Shown piece by piece: positions 1 through 10,520 of a stretch of DNA of 64,000 bases. The notes beneath the pieces were generated by a model. It searched no databases. It saw only the letters and a program-made list of their open reading frames with translations, and had not been told where the DNA came from. The stretch comes from Cherax quadricarinatus (taxonomy: Eukaryota > Arthropoda > Malacostraca > Decapoda > Parastacidae). The stretch covers positions 17,282,786-17,346,785 of the forward strand of contig NC_091293.1 of the NCBI RefSeq assembly GCF_038502225.1. The letters run 5' to 3'. Both the position numbers and the translations under genes were made by a program. Each line of letters starts with the position of its first letter. Position 1 is the first letter of the stretch.

Positions 1-2655
1 CCACGCAGTATTTTATATGTCGCTATCATGTCTCCCCTGACCCTCCTGTCCTCCAGTGTCGTCAGGCCGATTTCCCTTAATCTTTCTTCATAGGACATTC
101 CCCTTAGCTCTGGAACTAACCTTGTTGCAAACCTTTGTACTTTCTCTAGTTTCTTGACGTGCTTTATCAAGTGCGGGTTAAAAAACAGGTGCTGCATACT
201 CCAGTATGGGCCTGACATACACGGTGTACAGTGTCTTGAATGATTCCTTACTAAGGTATCGGAATGCTGTTCTCAGGTTTGCCAGGCGCCCATATGCTGC
301 AGCAGTTATCTGATTGATGTGTGCTTCCGGAGACATGCTCGGTGTTATACTCACCCCAAGATCTTTCTCCTTGAGTGAGGTTTGCAGTCTTTGGCCACCT
401 AGCCTATACTCTGTCTGTGGTCTTCTGTGCCCTTCCCCTATCTTCATGACTTTGCATTTGGCAGGATTAAATTCGAGAAGCCATTTGCTGGACCAGGTGT
501 CCAGTCTGTCCAGGTCTCTTTGAAATCCTGCCTGGTCCTCATCAGATTTAATTCTCCTCATTAACTTCACATCATCTGCAAACAGGGACACTTCTGAGTC
601 TAACCCTTCCGTCATGTCGTTCACATATACCAAAAATAGCACTGGTCCTAGGACCGACCCCTGTGGGACCCCGCTCGTCACAGGTGCCCACTGTGATACA
701 TCATTACGTACCATGACTCGTTGTTGCCTCCCTGTCAGGTATTCTCTGATCCATTGCAGTGCCCTTCCTGTTATATGCGCCTGATGCTCTAGCTTCTGCA
801 CTAATCTCTTGTGAGGAACTGTGTCAAAGGCCTTCTTGCAGTCCAAGAAGATGCAATCAACCCACCCCTCTCTCTCTTGTCTTACTTCTGTTATTTTATC
901 ATAAAACTCCAGAAGGTTTGTGACACAGGATTTGCCTTCCGTGAATCCGTGCTGGTTGGCATTTATACTCCTGTTCCGTTCCAGGTGCTCCACCACTCTC
1001 CTCCTGATAATCTTCTCCATAATTTTGCATACTATACACGTCAATGACACAGGTCTATAGTTTAGTGCCTCTTTTCTGTCTCCTTTTTTGAAAATGGGAA
1101 CTACATTTGCCGTCTTCCATACCTCAGGTAGTTGCCCAGTTTCCAGGGATGTGTTGAAGATTGTGGTAAGTGGTATGCACAACATATCTGCTCCCTCTCT
1201 AAGGACCCACGGAGAGATGTTGTCCGGTCCCATTGCCTTTGAGGTATCGATGTCCCTTAGCAGTTTCTTCACCTCCTCCTCATCTGTATGTATGTCGTCC
1301 AACACTTGTTGGTGTATTCCTTGTTGGTGTCCCCATCTGGTCTGTCCCCCCAGAGTCCTTCCTGTCTCTACTGTAAATACTTCCTTAAATCTCGTGTTGA
1401 GCTCCTCACATACCTCTTGATCGTTTCTTGTGAGTTCTCCACCTTCTTTCCTCAGCCTTATCACCTGGTCCTTGACTGTTGTCTTCCTCCTAATGTGGCT
1501 ATACAGCAGTTTCGGGTCAGATTTGACTTTCGATGCTATGTCGTTTTCATACTGTCGCTGGGCCTCCCTCCTTATCTGCGCATACTCGTTTCTGGCTCTT
1601 CTACTAATCTCCTTGTTTTCCTGGGTCCTATGCCTCCTGTACCTTTTCCATTCTCTGTTGCACTTAGTTTTTGCCTCCCTACACCTTCGGGTAAACCAAG
1701 GACTCGTTTTGGTCTTCCTATTATTTCTGTTTCCCTTGGGAACAAAACTTTCCTCTGCCTCCTTGCACTTTGTTGCCACATATTCCATCATCTCGTTTAC
1801 TGATTTTCCTACCATTTCTCTGTCCCACTGAACCTCCTGCAGGAAGTTTCTCATACCTGTGTAGTCCCCCCTTTTATAGTTTGGCCTGTCTCCTTCAGTT
1901 CCTGTTACCTTCTCCACTTGTAACTCTACTATATAGTCAAAACTCAGAACCACATGATCGCTAGCTCCAAGGGGCCTCTCGTAAGTGATGTCCTCAATGT
2001 CTGAACTGCTCAGGGTGAACACAAGATCCAGTCTTGCTGGCTCATCCTCCCCTCTCTCTCTGGTTGTGTCCCTGACATGTTGATGCATGAGGTTTTCAAG
2101 TACCACATCCATCATCTTGGCTCTCCATGTTTCGGGACCCCCAAGTGGCTCCAGGTTTTCCCAGTCGATCTCCCTGTGGTTGAAATCGCCCATTACCAGT
2201 AACTTTGCTCTGCTCGAGTGAGCTCTTCTTGCCACCTCAGCCAGTGTGTCCACCATCACCCTGTTGTTTTCTTCGTACTCCTCTCTTGGCCTCCTGCAGT
2301 TCTGTGGTGGGTTATACATCACTCCAATGACTACTTTATGCTCTCCGGACTGAATTGTACCTACAATGTAGTCTCTTTCTCCAATCATGTCCATGCCTTC
2401 CATTTCCTCAAATCCCCATTGGTGTTTTATGAGCAGTGCAACCCCTCCTCCCCCTCTACTCCTATCTTTCCTCAGGATCTGATATCCTGTTGGGAAGATT
2501 GTGTCTGTTATTGTCTCAGCGAGTTTTGTTTCTGTGACTGCTATGATGTCTGGGGATTTTTCACTGATTCTTTCATTCCACTCCTCATGTTTATTCGTTA
2601 TTCCATCCGCGTTTGTGTACCAAACCTTTAGTTTCTTTTCTATCATTGTGGTCAT
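1..2655 (-). pseudogene. CR1 LINE ORF2 (endonuclease-reverse transcriptase), frame broken
   Basis: ORF2 begins at the ATG at 2655 (MTTMIEKK) and is open for 825 codons to a stop at 178. Endonuclease motifs in order are WYTNADG, TETKL, GDFNHR and SDH. Reverse transcriptase motifs are KAMGPDNIS, LDCKKAFD (motif A), SGVPQGSVLGP (motif B) and FADD (motif C). The stop at 178 is a local lesion: where sister copies read GGGTTCCAAACAGG, this copy has GGGTTAAAAAACAGG, one base more, which shifts frame and creates TAA. Reading in the shifted frame, the usual C-terminal CR1 sequence (KLEKVQRFATRL, MSYEERL) continues to the window edge. The rest of the reading frame is undamaged, so the copy is young. 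The protein would nick target DNA and prime cDNA synthesis in the nucleus. Confidence 0.9.
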
Positions 2656-2840
2656 GCAAGTATATTGGGGTTGGGGGAGCGAGAGCCTTGGTGGGGGCCT
2701 ATATGGGGCTGTGGTGTAGGTGGGGTTTGTGTTGCTGGGGGTGGGGTCAGAATGCCCATAAGGGACAGCTGTTGGGGTGAGGTTTGTGATATGGGGGTTG
2801 GTGGCAGAGGGAACAGTGAGTGGGTTGTAGTATAGGTTGC

Positions 2841-3855
2841 TCAGTTGCGTTGGGAATGTCGCGGGTGGAGTCTTTTGGTGGGAGATTCTGTGGGGTGTGT
2901 TTGCCCTTCCTCCTGTGTCTGGGTCCTGCTCATTTTCACTGCTTCTCGTTCCTCCTTGCGTCTCTGTACCCTCTCTTTCAGTGTAGTCCTTTCTTCTTGT
3001 GTTCTGTCGCGGTCAAGGTATACTCTCTGGTACCCCTCTTTGTCCCTCAGTCTTGCTTTCTCTTGCAGAATCCTGGTTCGAACTGATTCTTCCTTGAAAG
3101 TTACTCTGACAGGCCGTATCCTTCCACTCGCAAACCACCCAATTCTCTGAAAATTTGTCACCTGGGTCATATTGCCCTCCCCTATTGTTTTCATGATGCC
3201 TTCAATCATTTTTTTCTCCTCCTGTTTTATTTCTTCAAAGTTGGCCCCCTTGGCTTCTTGGAGCCCGTACACAAAAACTGACCTCGCCCTTTCCTCCTCC
3301 CACTGAGTCTCCATCTGCTTCCTCTGAGGCATTTTATTTCCTTCCATTGACATGTTCTTGCCTTCAGTCCCTGTCATATCTGAAACTTCTATTCTCAGTG
3401 AACTGTCTTTCCTGACCAGCTGTCCCTTGCTACTGCAGTTGGCTGTTAGAATCTCTGCATATAACAAACCTTCATTGTCTTCGGACCTGTCGCTTGATCT
3501 TAGTGTACTCATCGTCTTTTCCCTGGCCCCACGTGGGTCTGATAGGGCCTTCGTGTACGGCATGTCTCCGTTGTTGCTTACCATCCCCTTGTCTGCGCCT
3601 GACTTTGAATTTCCTTCATTGTCTTCGGACCTGTCGTTTGATCTCAGTGTGCTCATCGTCTTTTCCCTGGCCCCACGTGGGTCTGATAGGGCCTTCGTGT
3701 ACGGCATGTCTCCGTTGTTGCTTACCATCCCCTTGTCTGCGCCTGACTTTGAATTTCCTGATGTCACATCTGAATTGTCATTTGTCTCTCTAATCTGTTT
3801 CAGGCTTTGCAGTTTCTCTTCTAAGCACTGTATCCTAGCTTCTGCTGCTAAGACC
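2841..3855 (-). CDS. CR1 LINE ORF1 protein, 5'-truncated, coiled coil plus L1-like RRM
   Basis: The frame is open from just inside the GT tract (stop near 3857) to TAA/TAG-type termination at 2841. No ATG belonging to the protein is visible, so the N-terminus was probably lost by 5' truncation. The order is a heptad-rich segment (IQCLEEKLQSLKQI), a charged region containing a tandem duplication, then an RRM-like core (RSVFVYGLQEAKG, RPVRVTFKEESVRTRIL) resembling the L1 ORF1 RNA-binding domain, and a basic C-terminal tail. In this class ORF1p trimerises and coats the LINE RNA. It lies just upstream of ORF2 on the same strand. Copy C carries the same ORF1 without the duplication being evident. 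Confidence 0.75.
3469..3756 (-). repeat. 144-bp in-frame tandem duplication inside ORF1
   Basis: Two nearly identical 144-bp units (3469-3612 and 3613-3756) sit head to tail. They encode two copies of a 48-residue segment that includes GDMPYTKALSDPRGAREK and RSEDNEG. The unit is a multiple of three, so the reading frame survives. The two units differ at only a few bases, so the duplication is recent. Confidence 0.95.
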
Positions 3856-3865
3856 TATACTTCCC

Positions 3866-3867
<2 letters not shown>

Positions 3868-3905
<38 letters not shown>

Positions 3906-3938
3906 TGTGTGTGTGTGAGTGTGTGTGTGTGTGTGTGT
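3868..3938. repeat. (GT)n microsatellite between LINE copies A and B
   Basis: About 70 bp of GT repeats with a few GAGT interruptions. On the minus strand it is (CA)n, lying directly after the 3' end of copy B and directly before the truncated 5' end of copy A. Confidence 0.97.
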
Positions 3939-5459
3939 ATTCACCTATTTGTGATTGCAGGGGTCGAGTCATAGCTCCTGGCCCCGCCTCTTCACCGGTT
4001 GCTACTGGGCCCTCTCTCTCCCCGCTCCATGAGCTTTATCAAACCTCGTCTTAAAACTGTGTATGGTTCCTGCCTCCACTACGTCATTTTCTAGGCTATT
4101 CCACTGCCTTACAACTCTATGACTGAAGAAATACTTCCTACTATCTCTCTGACTCATTTGTGTCTTCAACTTCCAATTGTGGCCTCTTGTTTCTGTGTCC
4201 CCTTCCTGGAACATCCTGTCTTTGTCCACCTTGTCTATTCCACGCAGTATTTTATATGTCGTTATCATGTCTCCCCTGACCCTCCTGTCCTCCAGTGTCG
4301 TCAGGCCGATTTCCCTTAATCTTTCTTCATAGGACATTCCCCTTAGCTCTGGAACTAACCTTGTCGCAAACCTTTGTACTTTCTCTAGTTTCTTGACGTG
4401 CTTTATCAAGTGCGGGTTCCAAACAGGTGCTGCATACTCCAGTATGGGCCTGACATACACGGTGTACAGTGTCTTGAACGATTCCTTACTAAGGTATCGG
4501 AATGCTGTTCTCAGGTTTGCCAGGCGCCCATATGCTGCAGCAGTTATCTGATTGATGTGTGCTTCCGGAGACATGCTCGGTGTTATACTCACCCCAAGAT
4601 CTTTCTCCTTGAGTGAGGTTTGCAGTCTTTGGTCACCTAGCCTATACTCTGTCTGTGGTCTTCTGTGCCCTTCCCCTATCTTCATGACTTTGCATTTGGC
4701 AGGATTAAATTCGAGAAGCCATTTGCTGGACCAGGTGTCCAGTCTGTCCAGGTCTCTTTGAAGTCCTGCCTGGTCCTCATCAGATTTAATTCTCCTCATT
4801 AACTTCACATCATCTGCAAACAGGGACACTTCTGAGTCTAACCCTTCCATCATGTCGTTCACATATACCAAAAATAGCACTGGTCCTAGGACCGACCCCT
4901 GTGGGACCCCGCTCGTCACAGGTGCCCACTGTGATACATCATTACGTACCATGACTCGTTGTTGCCTCCCTGTCAGGTATTCTCTGATCCATTGCAGTGC
5001 CCTTCCTGTTATATGCGCCTGATGCTCTAGCTTCCGCACTAATCTCTTGTGAGGAACTGTGTCAAAGGCCTTCTTGCAGTCCAAGAAGATGCAATCAACC
5101 CACCCCTCTCTCTCGTGTCTTACTTCTGTTATTTTATCATAAAACTCCAGAAGGTTTGTGACACAGGATTTGTCTTCCATGAATCCGTGCTGGTTAGCAT
5201 TTATACTCTTGTTCCGTTCCAGGTGCTCCACCACTCTCCTCCTGATAATCTTCTCCATAACTTTGCATACTATACACATCAATGACACAGGTCTATAGTT
5301 TAGTGCCTCTTTTCTGTCACCTTTTTTAAAAATGGGAACTACATTTGCCGTCTTCCATTCCTCAGGTAGTTGCCCAGTTTCCAGGGACGTGTTGAAGATT
5401 GTGGTAAGTGGCACGCACAACATATCTGCTCCCTCTCTAAGGACCCACAGGGAGATGTT
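3939..5459 (-). mobile_element. CR1-clade LINE copy B, 5'-truncated
   Basis: A 5'-truncated minus-strand copy. It starts inside ORF2 upstream of the RT fingers (LREGADMLCVP) and keeps the full 3' end. That end has a stop codon, then about 60 bp containing the family hallmark GAGGCGGGGCCAGGAGCT and CGACCCCTGCAA, and an AGGTGAATAC terminus that runs into (CA)n. Confidence 0.93.
4002..5459 (-). pseudogene. CR1 LINE ORF2 C-terminal part (RT domain), uninterrupted but 5'-truncated
   Basis: The frame is open from the 5' junction to TAG at 4002-4004, about 485 codons. It contains RT motif A (LDCKKAFD), motif B (SGVPQGSVLGP), FADD and the CR1 C-terminal block ending in HGAGRERAQ. No internal stop is seen, so it is disabled only because the endonuclease and the start of the RT are missing. 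It is very similar to the same part of copies A and I. Confidence 0.9.
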
Positions 5460-5496
5460 GTGTGTGTGTGAGTGTGTGTGAGTGTGTGTGTGTGTG
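5460..5496. repeat. (GT)n microsatellite between copies B and C
   Basis: A short GT tract with two GAGT interruptions. It joins the truncated 5' end of copy B to the 3' terminus of copy C. Confidence 0.95.
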
Positions 5497-5560
5497 TACT
5501 CACCTAATTGTGGTTGCAGGGGTCGAGACTCAGCTCCTGGCCCCGCCTCTTCCCTGATCG

Positions 5561-8449
5561 CTACTGGATCCTCTCTCTCTCTGCTTCCTGAGCTTTGTCA
5601 TACCTCTTCTTAAAACTATGTATGGTTCCTGCCTCCACTACTTCACTTGCTAGGCTATTCCACTTGCTGACAACTCTATGACTGAAGAAATACTTCCTAA
5701 CGTCCCTGTGACTCGTCTGAGTCTTCAGCTTCCAGTTGTGACCCCTTGTCCCTGTGTCCCCTCTCTGGAACATCCTATCTCTGTCCACCTTGTCTATTCC
5801 CCGCAGTATCTTGTATGTCGTTATCATGTCTTCCCTGACCCTTCTGTCCTCCAGTGTCGTCAGTCTGATTTCCCTTAACCTTTCCTCGTACGACATTCCC
5901 TTGAGCTCTGGGACTAGCCTTGTTGCAAACCTTTGTACTTTCTCTAACTTCTTGACGTGCTTGACCAGGTGTGGGTTCCAGACTGGTGCTGCATACTCCA
6001 GTATGGGCCTAACATACACAGTGTACAGTGTCTTGAACGATTCCTTATTAAGGTATCGGAACGCTATTCTCAGGTTTGCCAGGCACCCGTATGCTGCAGC
6101 GGTTATTTGGTTGATGTGTGCCTCCGGTGATGTGCTCGGTGTTATGGTCACCCCAAGGTCTTTCTCCCTGAGTGAGGTCTGTAGTCTTTGTCCACCTAGC
6201 CTATACTCTGTCTGTGGTCTTCTTTGCCCCTCACCAATCTTCATGACTTTGCATTTGGCTGGATTGAATTCGAGAAGCCAGTTGCTGGACCCCATGTCCA
6301 GCCTGTCCAGGTCTCTTTGCAGTCCTGCCTCATCCTCGTCCGATTTAATTCTTCTCATCAACTTCACGTCATCTGCGAACAGGGACACTTCAGAGTCTAT
6401 TCCTTCCATCATGTCGTTCACATATATCAAAAATAGCACTGGTCCTAGAAGTGACCCCTGTGGGACCCCGCTCGTAACAGGCGCCCACTGTGATACCTCT
6501 TCACGTACCATGACTCGTTGCTGCCTCCCTGTCAGGTATTCCCTTATCCATTGCAGTGCCCTCCCTTTTACATGCGCCTGATCCTCCAGCTTCTGCACTA
6601 AACTCTTGTGGGGAACTGTGTCAAAGGCCTTCCTGCAGTCTAAAAAAACGCAATCTACCCACCCCTCTCTCTCGTGTCTTACTTTTGTTACCTTGTCATA
6701 AAACTCCAGGAGGTTTGTGATACAAGATTTGCCTTCCATGAACCCATGCTGGTTTTCATTTATAATCTTGTTCCTTTCCAGGTGTTCGACCACTCTCCTC
6801 CTGATAATCTTCTCCATGACTTTGCACACAATACATGTCAGAGACACAGGTCTGTAGTTTAGTGCCTCGTTTCTGTTTCCTTTCTTAAATATGGGGACTA
6901 CATTAGCTGTCTTCCATTTCTCATGTAGTTGCCCAGTTTCAAGGGATGTGTTGAAGATTGTGGTTAGAGGCACGCACAGCATCTCTGCTCCTTCTCTAAG
7001 GACCCATGTGGAGATGTTGTCCGGTCCCATCGCCTTTGAGGTGTCAAGGTCACTTAAGAGCTTCTTCACCTCCTCCTCAGTTGTTCGTATGCCATCCAAC
7101 ACTTGTTGGTATATTCCCTCTTGATGTTACCTTCTGTGCTGTCTTCCCACAGCCCTTCCTGTCTCTACTGTAAAAACTTCCTTAAATCTCCTGTTCAGCT
7201 CCTCACATACCTCCTGATCATTTCTTGTGAGTTCTCCACCTTCTGTCCTTAATCTGATCACCTGGTCTTTGTTGTCTTCCTCCTGATGTGGCTATACAAC
7301 AGTTTCGGGTCAGTCTTGATTCTCGATGCTATGTCATTTTCATACTGTCGCTGGGCCTCCCTCCTTACCTGTGCGTACTCATTCCTGGCTCTGCGACTGA
7401 TCTCCCTATTTTCGTGTGTTCTCTGCCTTCTGTACTTTTTCCATTCTCTATTGCATTTTGTTTTTGCCTCCTTACACCGTCGGGTAAACCAGGGGCTCGT
7501 TCTGGTCTTCCCGTTGTTACTGTTGCCCTTCAGAATAAACCTTTCCACTGCCTCCTTGCATTTTGTTGTTACATATTCCATCATTTCATTTACTGGCTTT
7601 CCTGCCAGTTCTCTGTCCAACTGGACCTCCCGCAGGAAGTTCTTCAACCCTATGTAGTCCCCTCTTTTATAGTCAGGCTTTTCCCATTCAACTCCTGTTA
7701 TTCTCTCCACTTGCAGCTCTACTATGTATTCAAAGCACAGAACCACGTGGTCGCTAGCTCCTAGGGGACTCTCATACTTGATGTCCTCAATATCTGAGCT
7801 GCCCAGGGTGAACACAAGGTCCAATCTTGCTGGTTCATCCTCCCCTCTCACTCTGGTAGTGTCCTTAACATGTTGGTGCATGAGGTTTTCCAGCACCACG
7901 TCCAACATCCTGGCTCTCCATGTTTCGGGACCCCCATGTGGCTCCAGGTTTTCCCAGTCAATCTCCCTGTGGTTGAAATCCCCCATAACCAGCAACTTTG
8001 CTCTGCTGGAGTGAGCTCTTCTTGCCACCTCAGCAAGTGTGTCCACCATTGCTCTGTTGCTCTCTTCATATTCCTCTCTTGGCCGCCTGCAGTTCTGTGG
8101 TGGATTATACATCACTGCAATGACCACTTTGTGTTCCCCAGACTGAAGTGTACCTGCTATGTAGTCTCTTTCTCCCGTCTCATCTATTCCTTCCATTTTC
8201 TCGAATTTCCATCTGTTTTTTACGAGCAGAGCAATCCCACCTCCCCCCCCTGCCCCTTCTATCTTTCCTCATGATCTGGTATCCTGGTGGGAAGATTGCA
8301 TCTGTTATTGTCTCCATGAGTTTTCTTTCTGTAACTGCTATGATGTCTGGGGACTTCTCATTGATTCTTTCTTGCCATTCCTCATGTTTATTCGTTAATC
8401 CATCTGCATTTGTGTACCAAACCTTCAACTTCTGTTCTAATACTGTAAC
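5561..8449 (-). pseudogene. CR1 LINE ORF2, nearly complete, frameshifted
   Basis: Endonuclease and RT are both present but split into three open pieces: 5561-7102 (RT and C-terminus, FADD intact), 7258-8196 (most of the endonuclease, GDFNHR and SDH) and about 8180-8449 (N-terminal WYTNADG). A visible cause of one break is a 4-base loss near 7268, where copy A has TTGACTGTTGTC and this copy TTGTTGTC. Another lies in a C/G-rich run near 8240-8255. No start ATG equivalent to that of copy A is obvious; the corresponding residues read TVTVLEQKLKVW. Confidence 0.88.
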
Positions 8450-8505
8450 TGTGGTGCGGGGGGTGGAAACAGAGGGATTGGTGTGTGATGGTTGGTTTGA
8501 ATTGT

Positions 8506-9086
8506 TCAGTTGCCTTGGGGGTGTTGTGGCTGGAGTCCTTCTGCAGGTGTTTCTGGGGGGTGCGCCTGTCCTTCCATTTGATCCTGGGTTATTCTGCTCT
8601 CCTTTTTCATTTCCTCCCATTTCTCCTTTCGTTTTTGAACTCTTTCATTGTCTTCCTTTCGTCCTGTGTTCTGTCTCGATCGAGGTACACTCTCCGGAAC
8701 TCCTGCTTGCCTCTCAGCCGTGCTTTCTCCTGCAGGATCATGGTTCGGGTTGATTCTGCCTTGAAAATTACTTTGAGAGGCCGATTCCTTTTCTTTGTGA
8801 ACCACCCAATTCTCCGAAAATTTGCCACCTGGGTCATGTCCCCCTCGCCTATCACCTTCATGACATCTTCAATCGCTTTTTTCTCCTCCTGCTTTCTTTC
8901 ATCATAAGTTTCCCCTTTAGCTTCGTCTAGCCCATAGGCAAACACGGATCTTTCCCTTTCCACCTCCCACTGTGACTCCCATTGCATCCTCTGATGTGTT
9001 TTAGTTCCTTCCCGTGGAGTGTTCCTTCCTTCAGTCCCTTCCCTAGTTATTGCCCTTATGCTTCTTGGTTTATCCTTCCTGCTCAC
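8506..9086 (-). pseudogene. CR1 LINE ORF1 protein remnant
   Basis: The L1-like RRM region (RSVFAYGLDEAKG, RPLKVIFKAESTRTMIL, RVYLDRDRTQDER) is open from 9086 to a stop at 8607. The basic tail continues in another frame to 8506 (ending in HPQGN), so one small indel lies near 8640-8700. It is homologous to ORF1 of copy A and is 5'-truncated at the GT tract. Confidence 0.8.
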
Positions 9087-9093
9087 CTGTGCA

Positions 9094-9097
<4 letters not shown>

Positions 9098-9177
<80 letters not shown>

Positions 9178-9178
9178 T

Positions 9179-9227
<49 letters not shown>

Positions 9228-9258
9228 TGTGAGTGTGTGTGTGTGTGTGTGTGTGAGT

Positions 9259-9336
<78 letters not shown>
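9098..9336. repeat. Long (GT)n microsatellite between copies C and D
   Basis: About 240 bp of almost pure GT with scattered GAGT and one TTGT interruption. It joins the 5' end of copy C to the 3' end of copy D. Confidence 0.97.
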
Positions 9337-9339
<3 letters not shown>

Positions 9340-9857
9340 CACATATTTGTACTCACCTATTTGTGGTTGCAGGGGTCGAGTCATAGCTCCTGGCCCCGCC
9401 TCTTCACTGATTGCTACTAGGTCCTCTCTCTCCCTGCTCCATGAGCTTTATCATACCTCGCCTTAAAACTTTGTATGGTTCCCGCCTCCACTACTTCACT
9501 TTCTAGGCTATTCCACGGTTTGACTACTCTATGACTGAAGAAATACTTCCTAACATCCCTTTGATTCATCTGAGTCTTCAACTTCCAATTGTGACCTCTT
9601 GTGTCTGTGTCCCATCTCTGGAACATCCTCTCTTTGTCCACCTCGTCTATTCCACGCAGTATTTTGTATGTCGTTATCATGTCTCCCCTGACCCTCCTGG
9701 CCTCCAGTGTCGTCAGGCCGATTTCCCTCAACCTTTCTTCGTAGGACAATCCCCGTAGCTCTGGGACTAGTCTTGTTGCAAACCTTTGCACTTTCTCTAG
9801 TTTCTTGACGTGCTTGACTAGGTGTGGATTCCAAACTGGTGCTGCATACTCCAGTAT
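9337..9857 (-). mobile_element. CR1-clade LINE copy D, 3' fragment
   Basis: The last 520 bp of a minus-strand copy. Its 3' terminus carries two direct copies of the tail unit (ACTCACATATTTGT then ACTCACCTATTTGT), followed by the conserved 3' block and the end of ORF2 (9417-9857: ILEYAAPVWNP, KLEKVQRFATRL, stop at 9417). Homology stops abruptly at CCAGTAT (9857), where an unrelated plus-strand LINE tail begins. Coding details (NQRDVRKYFF, SFKARYDKAHG) match copy G, not copy E. Confidence 0.88.
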
Positions 9858-10520
9858 ACTCACCATACAAAACATCCATACTTGTTACTGCACCTATTAC
9901 ATACATAGAACACTTAACTCTGATATTAACCCTCCCCTCAAACATCTCCTTGCCAACCTCAACAGAACACATTACCATAACGCAAGGCACAGATCACTCT
10001 TTGATGTTCCTCGTGTCCATCTCACACTATGCAAAAACTCAATGCACATAAAAGGCCCTAAAATCTGGAATTCATTACCTGTAAATATAAAAGAAACACT
10101 ACCTGTTTATAAATTCAAGTCTCTTCTCAAAGATCACTTACTCACCCAAAACCAAATAAATACTGAATAACTGAACCTTATAAATTGTATATCTTAAATG
10201 TTCCTCACAATTATATCACACAAATGTTAAACCTAAGACCCAATCTAACTTTATTATTTTTTAAATACACTACCTAACAGAATACTCCATACGACTGAAT
10301 GTACAACAATGCATGCAACCATATGACCTGTCTTTGTAATACTCATTTGTGCTTTATAGTTATCTGTTTACAATAATGTATTATCACTGATTTCATCATT
10401 GCTTAGTTAATTTTAAGCCAGCCCGTAATGCTATGCATAGTATAAGTGGCTTTGGCATGCTGCTCTTATCTGTATTTTTTTGTACCTCTGTATGTATGCT
10501 CAAATTGTTAATAAATAAAT
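9858..10520 (+). mobile_element. 3' fragment of an unrelated LINE
   Basis: A plus-strand segment that encodes a LINE-like C-terminal block up to TAA at 10168-10170 (RHRSLFDVPRVHL, KGPKIWNSLPVNIKE, FKSLLKDHLL). About 350 bp of AT-rich 3' UTR follow, ending in ATAAATAAATAA. The WNSLP motif near the C-terminus is typical of LINE ORF2 tails in the CR1/L2/RTE range; the exact clade is not clear from this fragment. It lies between copies D and E in the opposite orientation. Confidence 0.65.

Larger units (their letters stand above)
1..3867 (-). mobile_element. CR1-clade LINE copy A, ORF1 and ORF2, 3' end outside window
   Basis: A long minus-strand non-LTR retrotransposon copy. It reads from a 5' truncation inside ORF1 (next to a GT tract at 3868) through ORF1, a linker of about 185 bp, and ORF2, whose last part runs off the window start. 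The CR1-clade assignment rests on an AP-type endonuclease, an FADD reverse transcriptase and a C-terminal block (EKDLGV, RPILEYAAPVW, MSYEERLREIGL) characteristic of CR1. The sequence is very close to copy I at 21770-24914 but lies in the opposite orientation, which suggests recent mobility. Further copies of the same family follow directly on the same strand. Confidence 0.9.
5497..9097 (-). mobile_element. CR1-clade LINE copy C, nearly full length
   Basis: The most complete minus-strand copy with both a 3' end and ORF1. It begins (3' end, left) with GTACTCACCTAATTG and ends (5', right) inside ORF1 at the GT tract. Codon-level differences from copies A, B and I show an older or different subfamily. 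Several frameshifts are present. Confidence 0.92.

Noticed and set aside
9019..9386. Long frames of Cys-Val or Thr-His repeats in several places (also 15124-15399 and 24935-25020)
   Set aside because: They are translations of (GT)n/(CA)n tracts, open in all phases because the repeat has no stop.
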